From positions 1 through 64,000 of the forward strand of contig DUMA01000018.1 in the NCBI GenBank assembly GCA_012840135.1: a DNA stretch of 64,000 nt, read 5' to 3'. Below are positions 50,480 to 58,802 of the stretch, piece by piece (position 1 is the first letter of the stretch; each line of letters begins with the position of its first letter). The stretch comes from Thermoanaerobacterales bacterium. Its GTDB lineage: Bacteria; Bacillota; Thermosediminibacteria; Thermosediminibacterales; Tepidanaerobacteraceae. The notes below the pieces were generated by a model, which was not told the origin of the DNA, made no database searches, and saw only the letters and a list, made by a program, of their open reading frames with translations. The translations under genes were made by a program, and so were the position numbers.

Positions 50480-51682
50480 ATGGAGGATAAGTCTCGTTTC
50501 TTTTCAGAGCTGATTTCGGCCCTTTCCTTGATGATGGATCTGGACGAGAACCGGAAACTGTTTCACGCGTGGAGGGTGGCCATCCTGGCCGAAAGACTAG
50601 CACAAAAAATACTTCCGGAATACCGGACCCAGATTTTTTATGCCGGGCTTCTTCACGATATAGGAGCCATATCGCTGCCGGAACACGTAGTTCATTACAC
50701 CGATATCAAAGAGCACTTTACAAATCAGATTCTATTTAAACATCCCGAAAAAAGCGCCCATATCGTGAGGCAGATAAGCCCGCTTTTTATAGCAGCCGAC
50801 ATGATAATGGACCACCATGAGCAGTGGGACGGCAGCGGTTATCCAAGAGGGCTTGCCGGAAACAACATCAATCTGGGAGGGCAGATTCTCCGGATAGCCG
50901 ATACCTTCGACATCCTCGCCCGGGTCAAACCTCCCCTCAGTCTGAACGGCATGAAGACATCGCTTGCCGCCCGAAGGGGTACTGAGTTCTCCGACCTGAT
51001 CTACGAGCTGATGGTTACCACCCTTGAAGAAGGCGACTTTTTCAACGAGATCATGGATGAGAAAGCCGTGGCCGACAAAATATTTACCATCATAAATGGC
51101 CTGCCCTCAATCGATTTGAACTCATGCAGGACCGACACCGAGGAGATCATAATGGTCTTCGCCAAGGTAATCGACGCCAAGCACAGTTATACTGCGGGCC
51201 ACTCGGAGCGCGTGGCTGAGTATACATACATGTTAGCAAAAGCCTTAGGCCTGCCCGAGGCTGAAGCCCAGAGGCTAAAAGTGGCAGGATATCTCCATGA
51301 TGCGGGGAAGGTGGCCGTTCCGCGATACATCCTGGACAAACCGGGCCCCCTTACCATCGATGAATTCAAGCTCATGAAAAGACATCCCGTCTACACTATG
51401 GAAATCCTGAGCATGGTAAACTCCTTAAAGGACCTGGTGGTCATATCCGGAGGCCACCATGAGCGCTATGACGGGGCCGGCTATCCGGACGGCCTGTCGG
51501 GAGAGGCAATACCCTTTGGAGCGAGGATCATGGCTGTGGCCGATGCGTACGATGCCATGACCTCCCGAAGACCTTACCAGAAACAGAGAAACTCCATCGA
51601 GACAAAAGAAGTGATCGAAAAAAATTCCGGCAGCCAGTTCGACCCGAGGGTGGCAAAAGTTGCCATAAAGGTTCTACCATAG
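50480..51682 (+). CDS. Tandem HD-GYP domain protein (second of two)
   Basis: A 400-residue cytosolic protein with two apparently complete HD-GYP units: LLHDIGAISLPEHV with HHEQWDGSGYPRGL, and AGYLHDAGKVAVPRYIL with HHERYDGAGYPDGL plus ADAYDAMTSRRPYQKQ. Both keep metal His/Asp pairs and GYP motifs, so both may act. ATG 50480 follows GGAGGAG. Paralogous to the protein at 44023. Expected to hydrolyse c-di-GMP made by the cyclase at 23965, by family knowledge. Confidence 0.9.
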   Translation: MEDKSRFFSELISALSLMMDLDENRKLFHAWRVAILAERLAQKILPEYRTQIFYAGLLHDIGAISLPEHVVHYTDIKEHFTNQILFKHPEKSAHIVRQISPLFIAADMIMDHHEQWDGSGYPRGLAGNNINLGGQILRIADTFDILARVKPPLSLNGMKTSLAARRGTEFSDLIYELMVTTLEEGDFFNEIMDEKAVADKIFTIINGLPSIDLNSCRTDTEEIIMVFAKVIDAKHSYTAGHSERVAEYTYMLAKALGLPEAEAQRLKVAGYLHDAGKVAVPRYILDKPGPLTIDEFKLMKRHPVYTMEILSMVNSLKDLVVISGGHHERYDGAGYPDGLSGEAIPFGARIMAVADAYDAMTSRRPYQKQRNSIETKEVIEKNSGSQFDPRVAKVAIKVLP

Positions 51683-51761
51683 TTCGATATTCGAAAGTTG
51701 CAATTCGGCAGAGCCGAATTCGTCGCGCAGACCCATATTAACAACTGTGGAGGTCTTGCAT

Positions 51762-52475
51762 ATGTACCCGCTCATCGGAATTACCACATCTTACGATAGC
51801 GAAAATAAAAAGGCTTCCCTGAACCGGGGGTATTTCCGGGCGGTACAGCAGGCCGGCGGCATTCCCGTGCCCGTCTTGCCCCTTGATGATAAAAAAGTCC
51901 TTTTGAGGCTTCTGGAACGGCTGGATGGCATCATCTTTTCCGGCGGCCCCGATGTGGACCCTTCCTATTTTAATGAGGAACCCCACCCGCGCACGGGAGA
52001 TATATGCCCCGAGAGAGACGAAGCTGAGGTGTTCCTCGCCCGGGAAAGCATGCGGCTTTCAAAACCCATGCTGGGCATATGCCGCGGCATCCAGCTTATA
52101 AACATCGCCCTGGGGGGAAGCATATACCAGGATATCGACTCTCAGATAAAAAAACCTTTAAAGCACCGGCAGGACGCCCCGCACTGGCACGCCAGCCATG
52201 AAGTGGAAATCACATGCGAAAACTCCTGGCTTTCTGAGATATTCGGCACAGATCGCATCCGGGTCAACAGCTTTCACCACCAGTCGGTAAAAGACATCGC
52301 TCCGGACCTCAGAGTCACCGCTGCGGCCCGGGATGGCGTCATCGAAGCCGTCGAAGCAAAGGACAGAGGCATATTTTGCGTGGGAGTCCAGTGGCACCCC
52401 GAAGAGATGTGGTACAAAGATCCCCTGCAGTTCAGACTCTTCGAGCATTTTATAAAAGTTTGTTTAAAAAATTGA
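51762..52475 (+). CDS. Gamma-glutamyl-gamma-aminobutyrate hydrolase family (class I GATase-like) protein
   Basis: A 237-residue peptidase C26/PuuD-like enzyme that hydrolyses gamma-glutamyl amides. IFSGGPDVDPSYF, the nucleophile in PMLGICRGIQLINIALGG (Cys about residue 109) and the His-Glu pair in GVQWHPEEM complete the triad. ATG 51762 follows GGAGGT by 9 bases. Next to a D-aminopeptidase and an amidohydrolase, it suggests scavenging of peptides and amides. Confidence 0.92.
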   Translation: MYPLIGITTSYDSENKKASLNRGYFRAVQQAGGIPVPVLPLDDKKVLLRLLERLDGIIFSGGPDVDPSYFNEEPHPRTGDICPERDEAEVFLARESMRLSKPMLGICRGIQLINIALGGSIYQDIDSQIKKPLKHRQDAPHWHASHEVEITCENSWLSEIFGTDRIRVNSFHHQSVKDIAPDLRVTAAARDGVIEAVEAKDRGIFCVGVQWHPEEMWYKDPLQFRLFEHFIKVCLKN

Positions 52476-52484
52476 GAAAGATAA

Positions 52485-52535
52485 CGTCCCATAACTGACT
52501 CAACTCGCTCAAAAACCGTCCCTGACTTGCGGTAT
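52485..52535 (+). repeat. GGGACGGTT-type repeat, further copy
   Basis: Minus-strand reading gives GTCAGGGACGGTTTTTGAGC (complement of about 52508-52527) bracketed by GACTCAAC and GACTTGC. Similar to copies near 30.0 and 54.9 kb. Confidence 0.55.
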
Positions 52536-52554
52536 AAGTAAAGGAGGTCTTATT

Positions 52555-53373
52555 TTGAAAATATTTATTTCTGCAGACATGGAGGGCATTTCCGGGGTTG
52601 TTTCTATGGACCAGATCAATCCCGGCGCCAGGGACTACGAGAGAGCCCGGCGCATGATGACAAGAGAGGTCAATGCGGTGATTGAAGCCGCACTGGAATA
52701 CGGCGCCACGGAAATCGTGGTCAACGATTCGCACGACAACATGGACAATATCCTGATAGAAGAATTAAACCCCAGAGCCGCCCTCATCAGCGGCAATCCC
52801 AAGCCTCTGAGCATGATGCAGGGCATCGATGAAACTTTCGACGGAGTGTTTTTTGTAGGATATCACGCCAGAGCCGGCACACCTCAGGCAGTGGTGGACC
52901 ATACATATGCCTTCAGGGTAATCAGCGCAAAAATCAACGGCAGGCCCATGAGCGAGGCCGGCCTTAATGGCAGGCTGGCCGGCCATTTTGGGGTGCCGGT
53001 GGTGTTTTTGTCCGGCGACCAGAGTGCAGTGGCCTGTGCCAGGATGGAATTGAGGGATCACGTAGGGGTGGTGGTGAAGGAGGCCGTAGGCCGCACCGCA
53101 GCCGTAATACACCCCTTTGAAGTGGTTAAGGAGCGGCTCCGGGCTGGGGTGGCCGAGGCCATGAAAAACATAAAAAACATTGAACCCACAGTGGAAAAGG
53201 GCTCCGTGGAACTGGAAGTGAGCTTTTCCATTTCGGGCATGGCCGACATGGCACTGCTCATCCCCGGTGCTGCAAAAAAAGACGGCCGCACCGTCATATA
53301 CACCGCCCGCGACTACATGGAAGCCTTTAAGGTTTTCAGAGCCATGCTGGCCCTGTCATCCGGCATAAGATAA
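52555..53373 (+). CDS. D-aminopeptidase, M55 family (DppA-like)
   Basis: A 272-residue zinc-dependent peptidase, similar to Bacillus DppA, that removes D-amino acids from short peptides. The metal motif is in FISADMEGISGV (DxE), with EIVVNDSHDNMDN, FVGYHARAG (His) and SGDQSAVACARMEL. The DppA N-terminal Met-start strand is intact. TTG 52555 follows AAAGGAGG by 8 bases. Such enzymes suit recycling of D-Ala peptides from the wall. Confidence 0.93.
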   Translation: MKIFISADMEGISGVVSMDQINPGARDYERARRMMTREVNAVIEAALEYGATEIVVNDSHDNMDNILIEELNPRAALISGNPKPLSMMQGIDETFDGVFFVGYHARAGTPQAVVDHTYAFRVISAKINGRPMSEAGLNGRLAGHFGVPVVFLSGDQSAVACARMELRDHVGVVVKEAVGRTAAVIHPFEVVKERLRAGVAEAMKNIKNIEPTVEKGSVELEVSFSISGMADMALLIPGAAKKDGRTVIYTARDYMEAFKVFRAMLALSSGIR

Positions 53374-53458
53374 TAAGAAAATCAAAAGGCGCCCACAATA
53401 AATGCCGCATTTTGCCTTAAACCTTCAGCCGGTTTGATTTTAATAAGGAGTGAAAATC

Positions 53459-54619
53459 ATGATTGCTGTTGTTAACGGCCGTATATATACGATGGCAAAA
53501 AGCATCCTGCAAAAAGGAACTGTCATAATCGACGGAGGGAAGATATGCGAAATAGGGGAAGATATTGATATACCAGAAGGTGCGCAAATCATCGATGCCT
53601 CCGGCAAATACGTTTTCCCCGGATTTATCGATGCCCACAGCCATATAGGCATCTTCGAAGAGGCGGTGGGGGAAATAGGGGAAGACGGCAATGAGTGGAC
53701 CGATCCGGTCACACCTCATCTTCGGGCTCTGGATGCCGTAAACCCCGCCGACAAAGCCTTCGATGATGCCGTAAAGGGCGGTATCACCTGCGCTTTCACC
53801 GGTCCCGGCAGCGCCAATGTCATAGGCGGCCAGTCCATCGCCATTAAAACCTGGGGCAGGGTGATAGACCGCATGGTGGTGAAGGCTCCGGCAGGACTGA
53901 AGGTAGCCTTCGGCGAAAACCCCAAGAGGGTTTACGGAGAACAGAAAAAAATGCCCTCCACCAGGATGGGCACCGCCGCCCTCCTCAGGGAAACCCTTAT
54001 AAAGGCTTTGAACTACAAGAAGAAAGTGGAAAAAGACAGCCGGGACCCGGACAAAATAGTGGAAAGAGACCTGAAAATGGAAGTATTGTGCGATGTGCTG
54101 GATAAGAAGCTGCCTCTGCGGGCTCACGCCCACCGGGCCGATGACATACTGACCGCCGTACGCATAGCCCGGGAGTTCGGTGTGGATATAGTTATAGAAC
54201 ACTGTACCGAAGGCCATCTCATAGCCGACGAACTGGCCGGGGCAGGCGTTCCGGCAGTAGTGGGACCTTCCCTTACATCCCGTTCCAAAGTGGAGCTGAA
54301 GGACTTGAGTTTCAAGACCCCCGGCATCCTGGCAAGCAGGGGTGTGAAGGTAGCCATAATGACAGACCACCCGGTGATACCCATCCAGTACCTGCCGGTA
54401 TGTGCCGCCCTGGCCGTAAGGGAAGGCATGAAGGAAGAAGATGCGCTGAAGGCTATCACCATCAATGCTGCGGAAATAATAGGCATTGCCGACAGGGTGG
54501 GGAGCCTGGAAAAAGGCAAGGACGCCGATATAGTGATCTGGGACGGACATCCCCTGGAAATAAAATCAAAGCCGGCGTGCGTCTTGATAAACGGCCAGAT
54601 CGCCTATAAGAGGTGTTGA
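53459..54619 (+). CDS. Metal-dependent amidohydrolase (imidazolonepropionase-like)
   Basis: A 386-residue amidohydrolase. The first metal motif appears in FPGFIDAHSHIGI (HxH); further ligands include AHAHRADD, VIEHCTEGH, and MTDHPVIP (His/Asp). The ending GSLEKGKDADIVIWDG is the usual composite beta domain. Related enzymes are isoaspartyl or other cyclic amide hydrolases; the substrate here is not known. ATG 53459 follows AAGGAG by 10 bases; GTG 53450 is too close to that site. Confidence 0.9.
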   Translation: MIAVVNGRIYTMAKSILQKGTVIIDGGKICEIGEDIDIPEGAQIIDASGKYVFPGFIDAHSHIGIFEEAVGEIGEDGNEWTDPVTPHLRALDAVNPADKAFDDAVKGGITCAFTGPGSANVIGGQSIAIKTWGRVIDRMVVKAPAGLKVAFGENPKRVYGEQKKMPSTRMGTAALLRETLIKALNYKKKVEKDSRDPDKIVERDLKMEVLCDVLDKKLPLRAHAHRADDILTAVRIAREFGVDIVIEHCTEGHLIADELAGAGVPAVVGPSLTSRSKVELKDLSFKTPGILASRGVKVAIMTDHPVIPIQYLPVCAALAVREGMKEEDALKAITINAAEIIGIADRVGSLEKGKDADIVIWDGHPLEIKSKPACVLINGQIAYKRC

Positions 54620-54712
54620 AGATAATTTTTTTTCAAATCAAAAAAACTCTTGCCTACATGAGATAACTGTGGTAATATAAACTTAAGTTAATACTTGGTC
54701 TTTTTTTGAAAA

Positions 54713-54829
54713 CCTTCAGGGCAGGGTGAAATTCCCGACCGGCGGTAAGCCTTCAGGCGAGCCCGCGAGCTTTTTATAAGCCGATCCGGTATAAGCCGGA
54801 GCCGACAGTAAAGTCTGGATGGAAGAAGG
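54713..54829 (+). promoter_or_regulatory. FMN riboswitch (RFN element)
   Basis: Conserved core CAGGGCAGGGTGAAATTCCC followed by GACCGGCGGT, then AGCCCGCGAGC, GATCCGGT and AGCCGACAGTAAAGTCTGG; P1 is CCTTC (54713-54717) with GAAGG (54825-54829). It senses FMN and lowers ribU expression when flavin is plentiful, through the terminator that follows. Confidence 0.97.
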
Positions 54830-54850
54830 TGTATTATTGTTGCATTTTTT

Positions 54851-54877
54851 GCCCTGGAGATTTTTCCGGGGCTTTAA
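54851..54877 (+). terminator. Expression-platform terminator of the FMN riboswitch
   Basis: GCCCTGG (54851-54857) pairs with CCGGGGC (54866-54872), one G-U, followed by TTTAATTTTT. Confidence 0.85.
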
Positions 54878-54890
54878 TTTTTGCCAGAAT

Positions 54891-54925
54891 GAGTCAGGAG
54901 ACGGTTCTTTGACTCACTTGAGTCA
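54891..54925 (+). repeat. GGAGACGGTTCTTTGACTC repeat within the ribU leader
   Basis: Between the riboswitch terminator and the ribU ribosome site: GAGTCAGGAGACGGTTCTTT then GACTCACTTGAGTCA, with GAGTCA inverted ends. Same family as the copies at 29.98 and 52.5 kb. Confidence 0.65.
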
Positions 54926-55009
54926 TGTTCAAGTCAGAAGAAAGCTCCCCGGCTCACAATGGTTAAAGTTTGTTTTAACATATTTATATTTATATGAGGA
55001 GGCATTTTT

Positions 55010-55624
55010 ATGACAGCAGTCAACCAAAAAACCATGAGAAGCGAGTTGTTTCAAACCAAAACCCTCACAAAGACGGCGGTGCTGGGGGTCCTGGCCTTTA
55101 TAATCATGGCCCTGGAATTCCCCCTGCCGATGTTTGCAGCATTTTTGAAGATCGACTTCAGCGACGTGCCGGCGCTGCTGGCCGGGTTTGCCATGGGCCC
55201 CTGGGCGGGCATCATGGTGGAAGTCATTAAAAACTTCCTGCACCTTTTCAAAAGCCAGACCGCCTTTATAGGAGAAGGAGCCAATCTTTTGACGGGTATT
55301 CTCCTGGTGGCGCCCGCATCGTGGATCTATTCCATGCACAAGAGCAAAAAAAGCGCCATTACAGGTCTTCTGGTGGGAACCATCGTAATGGCGGTAGGCA
55401 TGTCCATAGCCAATTATTATGTCATAGTGCCGCTGTACCAGAAACTCCTGAACTTCCCCACCGAGGCGGTGGTGGCCATGGGTTCCAAGGTAAATCCGCA
55501 TGTGATGGACCTTAAAACCCTGGTGGTGTACAGCATATTGCCCTTCAACATAGTAAAAGGCATCATCCTTACCGTAGTGACCGCACTGATTTACAAGAGA
55601 GTGTCCCCCCTTCTTCACCGGTAA
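55010..55624 (+). CDS. ribU: Riboflavin ECF transporter S component RibU
   Basis: A 204-residue membrane protein that binds riboflavin and docks on the shared ECF module (EcfA/EcfA'/EcfT, not in this window). It has about six helices and the RibU-type FLKIDFSDVPALLAGFAMGP stretch plus the conserved FIGEGANLL. ATG 55010 follows GGAGG. It is the only gene under the FMN riboswitch and ends in a terminator. Confidence 0.93.
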   Translation: MTAVNQKTMRSELFQTKTLTKTAVLGVLAFIIMALEFPLPMFAAFLKIDFSDVPALLAGFAMGPWAGIMVEVIKNFLHLFKSQTAFIGEGANLLTGILLVAPASWIYSMHKSKKSAITGLLVGTIVMAVGMSIANYYVIVPLYQKLLNFPTEAVVAMGSKVNPHVMDLKTLVVYSILPFNIVKGIILTVVTALIYKRVSPLLHR

Positions 55625-55631
55625 ATATACG

Positions 55632-55661
55632 GGCAGCGTCGAATATCACGCTGCCTTTTTT
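55632..55661 (+). terminator. Terminator after ribU
   Basis: GGCAGCGT (55632-55639) pairs with ACGCTGCC (55648-55655), then T6. Confidence 0.9.
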
Positions 55662-55664
55662 ATT

Positions 55665-55870
55665 TTGAGATGGTTTAAGCGAACTTGTATCGGGTACAAA
55701 AGCAAAGGTATGCGAATTGCTGCCGGGGATCAAATCCGCCGGCGCATTATGGATATGGGCGTGGTGCCCGGTACGGGTATTTCGTGGAGGATGTGGTACC
55801 TCAGAGAACATGGCCCCAGCGGCTTAAGAAATCAGACCAGCCTTGTATTTTGTCGGAAGATATAATACAA
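55665..55870 (+). pseudogene. FeoA-like remnant
   Basis: SKGMRIAAGDQIRRRIMDMG then VVPGTGI matches the middle of FeoA, the small SH3-fold protein of ferrous iron uptake. The sequence then departs into RMWYLREHGP, with the usual continuation (a V-R-V strand and a final LRxxEA) lost or shifted between frames. No start with ribosome site, no feoB nearby. Best seen as a degraded fragment. Confidence 0.5.
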
Positions 55871-55927
55871 TATATTAAACGGATATGCGTGCAGGGCTTA
55901 AAAATATTTTTCATATTCGGGGATAAC

Positions 55928-56383
55928 ATGAAAAGAATTTTTGAAACTTCGAACAGAATTCAAACTGAAAAGCTCGGCGAAGCCCTGGGGAAGCGTCTGA
56001 AAGCCGGAGACTTCCTCGCCCTGACGGGCGATCTGGGAGCGGGGAAGACCGCTTTCACCAGAGGTGTAGCCCGGGGTTTGGGGATTTTAGAAGATATCAC
56101 CAGCCCCACATTTACCATCATCAACCAATACGAAGCTCCGGTACCCCTGGCCCATATGGATGCCTACCGCCTCAATTCCCCGGAGGAGTTGGAAAACGCT
56201 GGATTTTACGATTACCTGGAAGACTTTGTGGTGGTGCTGGAATGGGCCGACCGTGTGGAAGAATTGCTCCCCGCCGATGTTTTGTGGATATATTTTACCG
56301 TGCTGGACGAGAACCGCCGCAGCATAGAATTCCTATCTCAAACCCCGCACCATGATACCATACTTGAGGAGCTGGATTTTTGA
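55928..56383 (+). CDS. tsaE: tRNA threonylcarbamoyladenosine biosynthesis ATPase TsaE
   Basis: A 151-residue P-loop protein that supports the TsaB-TsaD complex making t6A37 in ANN-decoding tRNAs. Walker A GDLGAGKTAFTRG (about residue 38), SPTFTIINQY switch, and Walker-like MDAYRL. ATG 55928 is near a weak ribosome site (GGGGATAAC). It overlaps tsaB by one base. The frame is open upstream to 55685, in FeoA-remnant sequence. Confidence 0.95.
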   Translation: MKRIFETSNRIQTEKLGEALGKRLKAGDFLALTGDLGAGKTAFTRGVARGLGILEDITSPTFTIINQYEAPVPLAHMDAYRLNSPEELENAGFYDYLEDFVVVLEWADRVEELLPADVLWIYFTVLDENRRSIEFLSQTPHHDTILEELDF

Positions 56384-57129
56384 TGATTATTCTCGGGATA
56401 GACACTTCTTCCATGGTGGCCACTGCTGCAGTGATGAGCCAGGAAAAGCTGCTGGCAGAGTACATCGTGAACAACAAAAAAAACCACTCCGAAAAGATGA
56501 TGCAGGTGATAGACAGGGTGCTGCAGGACTCCGGCATATCCCCTGAAGACCTGGATGCCGTGGCGGTAGCCAAAGGTCCCGGCTCCTTTACCGGCATCCG
56601 CATCGGCATGGCATGCGCCGAAGGCATCGCCCATGCCCTGGGGAAGCCCATGATAGGTGTCAATACCCTGGACGGACTTTCATACAACTTGATGGGAGAA
56701 AGTTCCTTCATATGTCCCGTGGTGGACGCCCAGAGGCAGGAATTGTATGCGTCCCTTTACCGCTGGGAAGACGTCCGGTTAAACAGACTGTGGGAATATG
56801 AAGTTGTAAAAGCCGCAATTCTTGTGGAAAGACTTTCGGCCCTTGCGGAAAAAGTTGTGGTCCTGGGGGATGGGGTGCCGGTTCTGAAAAAAGCGCTGGG
56901 CGAGAAGGAACTTCCGGTGCAGCCGGCACGGGGACTAATAACCTTTGCCCATCCCGCCTTTGCCATGCCGCGGGCTTCATCCATTGCGGCCATTGCCCTG
57001 GAAGAATACGCCCGGGGCAGGATGGACACGTGTTATACCGTAAAGCCCTTTTATATAAGGAGATCTCATGCCGAAGAAAAATGGGAGGAAAAACATGCAG
57101 GAGCGCGCACCAGCCGATGTAACGATTGA
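56383..57129 (+). CDS. tsaB: tRNA threonylcarbamoyladenosine biosynthesis protein TsaB
   Basis: A 248-residue ASKHA-fold partner of TsaD. ILGIDTSSMVATAAVMSQ, VAKGPGSFTGIRIGMACAEG and VVDAQRQELYASLYRW are diagnostic. It likely starts at ATG 56383, inside the tsaE stop; TTG 56380 is possible. Its end overlaps rimI by 35 bases. The last residues (GGKTCRSAHQP-like in frame RTSRCND) come from this overlap. Confidence 0.95.
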   Translation: MIILGIDTSSMVATAAVMSQEKLLAEYIVNNKKNHSEKMMQVIDRVLQDSGISPEDLDAVAVAKGPGSFTGIRIGMACAEGIAHALGKPMIGVNTLDGLSYNLMGESSFICPVVDAQRQELYASLYRWEDVRLNRLWEYEVVKAAILVERLSALAEKVVVLGDGVPVLKKALGEKELPVQPARGLITFAHPAFAMPRASSIAAIALEEYARGRMDTCYTVKPFYIRRSHAEEKWEEKHAGARTSRCND

Positions 57130-57559
57130 AATAATGAAAATGCAGGACCTGGACGATGTGCTTGAAATAGAACAGCAGTGCTTCACCACTCCCTGGTCCC
57201 GATATGCTTTTACCTGTGAACTGAAAGACAACCAGTTTTCCCACTATATCATTGCAAAGGTCGGCGGGAAGATCGTGGGTTACGGGGGCATGTGGATAGT
57301 GCTCAATGAAGCCCACGTGACCAATGTGGGCGTTTTGCCCGAATACCGGGGAGAAGGCATAGGAGAACTCATCATGAGAACCCTCATGGCCATTGCGAAA
57401 GAGCACGGCGCCGACAAGATGACCCTGGAAGTCCGAAAAAGCAACTATGTGGCCCAGAACCTCTATTCAAAGCTGGGTTTCGAACCCTGCGGCATCCGCC
57501 GGGGATACTATATCGACAACAAAGAAGACGCAGTAATAATGTGGGTGGACCTGCAGTAG
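57095..57559 (+). CDS. rimI: Ribosomal protein alanine N-acetyltransferase RimI
   Basis: A 154-residue GNAT acetyltransferase for the N-terminal Ala of S18, usually found with tsaB. GNAT motif A VTNVGVLPEYRGEGIGELIM supplies the acetyl-CoA loop (RGEGIG), preceded by ETS-like EIEQQCFTTPWSRYAF. ATG 57095 follows GGGAGG by 6 bases; an earlier start at 57068 lies further into tsaB. It ends the plus-strand t6A block. Confidence 0.93.
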   Translation: MQERAPADVTIEIMKMQDLDDVLEIEQQCFTTPWSRYAFTCELKDNQFSHYIIAKVGGKIVGYGGMWIVLNEAHVTNVGVLPEYRGEGIGELIMRTLMAIAKEHGADKMTLEVRKSNYVAQNLYSKLGFEPCGIRRGYYIDNKEDAVIMWVDLQ

Positions 57560-57607
57560 CCCGTTTCAATCTGACGTCCCCCGGTCAATGTATGGAAAAA
57601 TAAGTAT

Positions 57608-57710
57608 TTATCCACATATCCACAGACTTATCCACAGGAAAACCTCAAAAAGGATACTTTGTCCCGAAGTTTTCCACAATATCCCCAGAAAAAAAATCCA
57701 CTTATCCACA
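57608..57710 (+). promoter_or_regulatory. Cluster of DnaA boxes between rimI and tsaD
   Basis: Three perfect TTATCCACA boxes (57608-57616, 57628-57636, 57702-57710) and two with one change (ATATCCACA 57616-57624; TTTTCCACA 57670-57678), all in one direction within 103 AT-rich bases. This density is typical of oriC or of DnaA-titrating/regulatory clusters. No dnaA, dnaN or other replication gene is nearby, so a titration or regulatory site is more likely than the origin. Confidence 0.75.
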
Positions 57711-57712
57711 AA

Positions 57713-58723
57713 TTAAAATAGGTTTAAAGTCGCATAAGCATTTAGGTCCATGTCCGATAAATGACCGTCCTTATACCTATAATAACCCGCACAGGCTATC
57801 ATGGCTGCATTGTCGGTGCACAACACCATGGGAGGAAAATGGACTTTGAAGTCCTTACCGGATCGTTTCACCAGTTCCTCCCTCAGCTTGCTGTTGGCTG
57901 CAACACCCCCCGCCAGGGCGATGGTCTCCACCTTCTTCAAGCGGGCGGCCTCCAGTGTATTTTCCACCAGAGCATCCACCACGGCCTTTTGAAAACTGGC
58001 CGCCACATCTTCCACCACCACCGGAAGGTTCTTTTGTTTTCTCTGGTTCAGGTAATTGAGCACCGCCGATTTTATGCCGCTGAAACTGAAACTCAGGTCC
58101 TCACCCCTGACGTGAGCCACCGGAAATGAAATGGCATTTTCATCGCCGGATCTTGCTGCTCTGTCGATAAGCGGTCCGCCGGGATACCCCAGCCCCAGGG
58201 CCCGGGCTGTCTTGTCAAAGGCCTCCCCGGCGGCGTCATCCACCGTCCTCCCCAGTACTTCATATTTGCCGTAATCCTCGACATACACAATATGGGAGTG
58301 GCCTCCCGAAACTACCAGGCAGAGAAAAGGGGGCTCCAGCCCGCTATCCAGAAAGTTGGCGAAGATGTGCCCTTCTATGTGGTTTACTCCGACAATGGGC
58401 TTTTTCAAAGTATATGCCAGCCCCTTGGCATAGGAGACCCCCACCAGAAGAGCACCCACCAGCCCCGGCCCGCAGGTTACCGCCACCAGATCCAGGTCGC
58501 AAAACCCTACCCCTGCATCCTCCAGAGCTTTCTGGACCACATGACATATGGCCTCCAGATGCTTCCGGGACGCTATCTCGGGCACCACCCCGCCGAATTT
58601 TTCATGCCACTTAATCTGGGAAAAAATAACATTGGAGAGCACCTTCCGCCCTCCTTGAACCACCGCCGCCGAAGTCTCATCGCATGATGTCTCAATGCCC
58701 AGTGTAAAAAAATCTTCGGTCAA
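57713..58723 (-). CDS. tsaD: tRNA N6-adenosine threonylcarbamoyltransferase TsaD
   Basis: Catalytic subunit of t6A synthesis, transferring threonylcarbamoyl to A37. [14 protein letters not shown] at the N terminus, metal ligands in [11 protein letters not shown] (HxxxH), VSGGHSHIV, and LGLGYPGGP are intact. The start is TTG 58723 (10 bases after AAGGAG), giving 336 residues, the family norm; the longer frame to 58801 runs into the ABC-F gene leader. It is downstream of the ABC-F gene on the minus strand and faces tsaE-tsaB-rimI. Confidence 0.95.
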   Translation of the reverse strand: MTEDFFTLGIETSCDETSAAVVQGGRKVLSNVIFSQIKWHEKFGGVVPEIASRKHLEAICHVVQKALEDAGVGFCDLDLVAVTCGPGLVGALLVGVSYAKGLAYTLKKPIVGVNHIEGHIFANFLDSGLEPPFLCLVVSGGHSHIVYVEDYGKYEVLGRTVDDAAGEAFDKTARALGLGYPGGPLIDRAARSGDENAISFPVAHVRGEDLSFSFSGIKSAVLNYLNQRKQKNLPVVVEDVAASFQKAVVDALVENTLEAARLKKVETIALAGGVAANSKLREELVKRSGKDFKVHFPPMVLCTDNAAMIACAGYYRYKDGHLSDMDLNAYATLNLF

Positions 58724-58802
58724 TCCGATTCCACTCCTTATATCAGTATAAAAAGGGTCGGAAAGTCGCAAGACCTTTCCTCGACCTGTCTTTTCCACCA
58801 AC

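Noticed and set aside
53417-54550. A 377-residue minus-strand frame opposite the amidohydrolase gene
   Set aside because: Low-complexity Gly/His/Tyr composition, no start site; it mirrors the real gene on the plus strand.
57608-57710. Chromosomal origin of replication
   Set aside because: DnaA boxes are present, but there is no dnaA/dnaN/recF/gyrB and no clear AT-rich unwinding trio arrangement, so a non-origin DnaA cluster is preferred.
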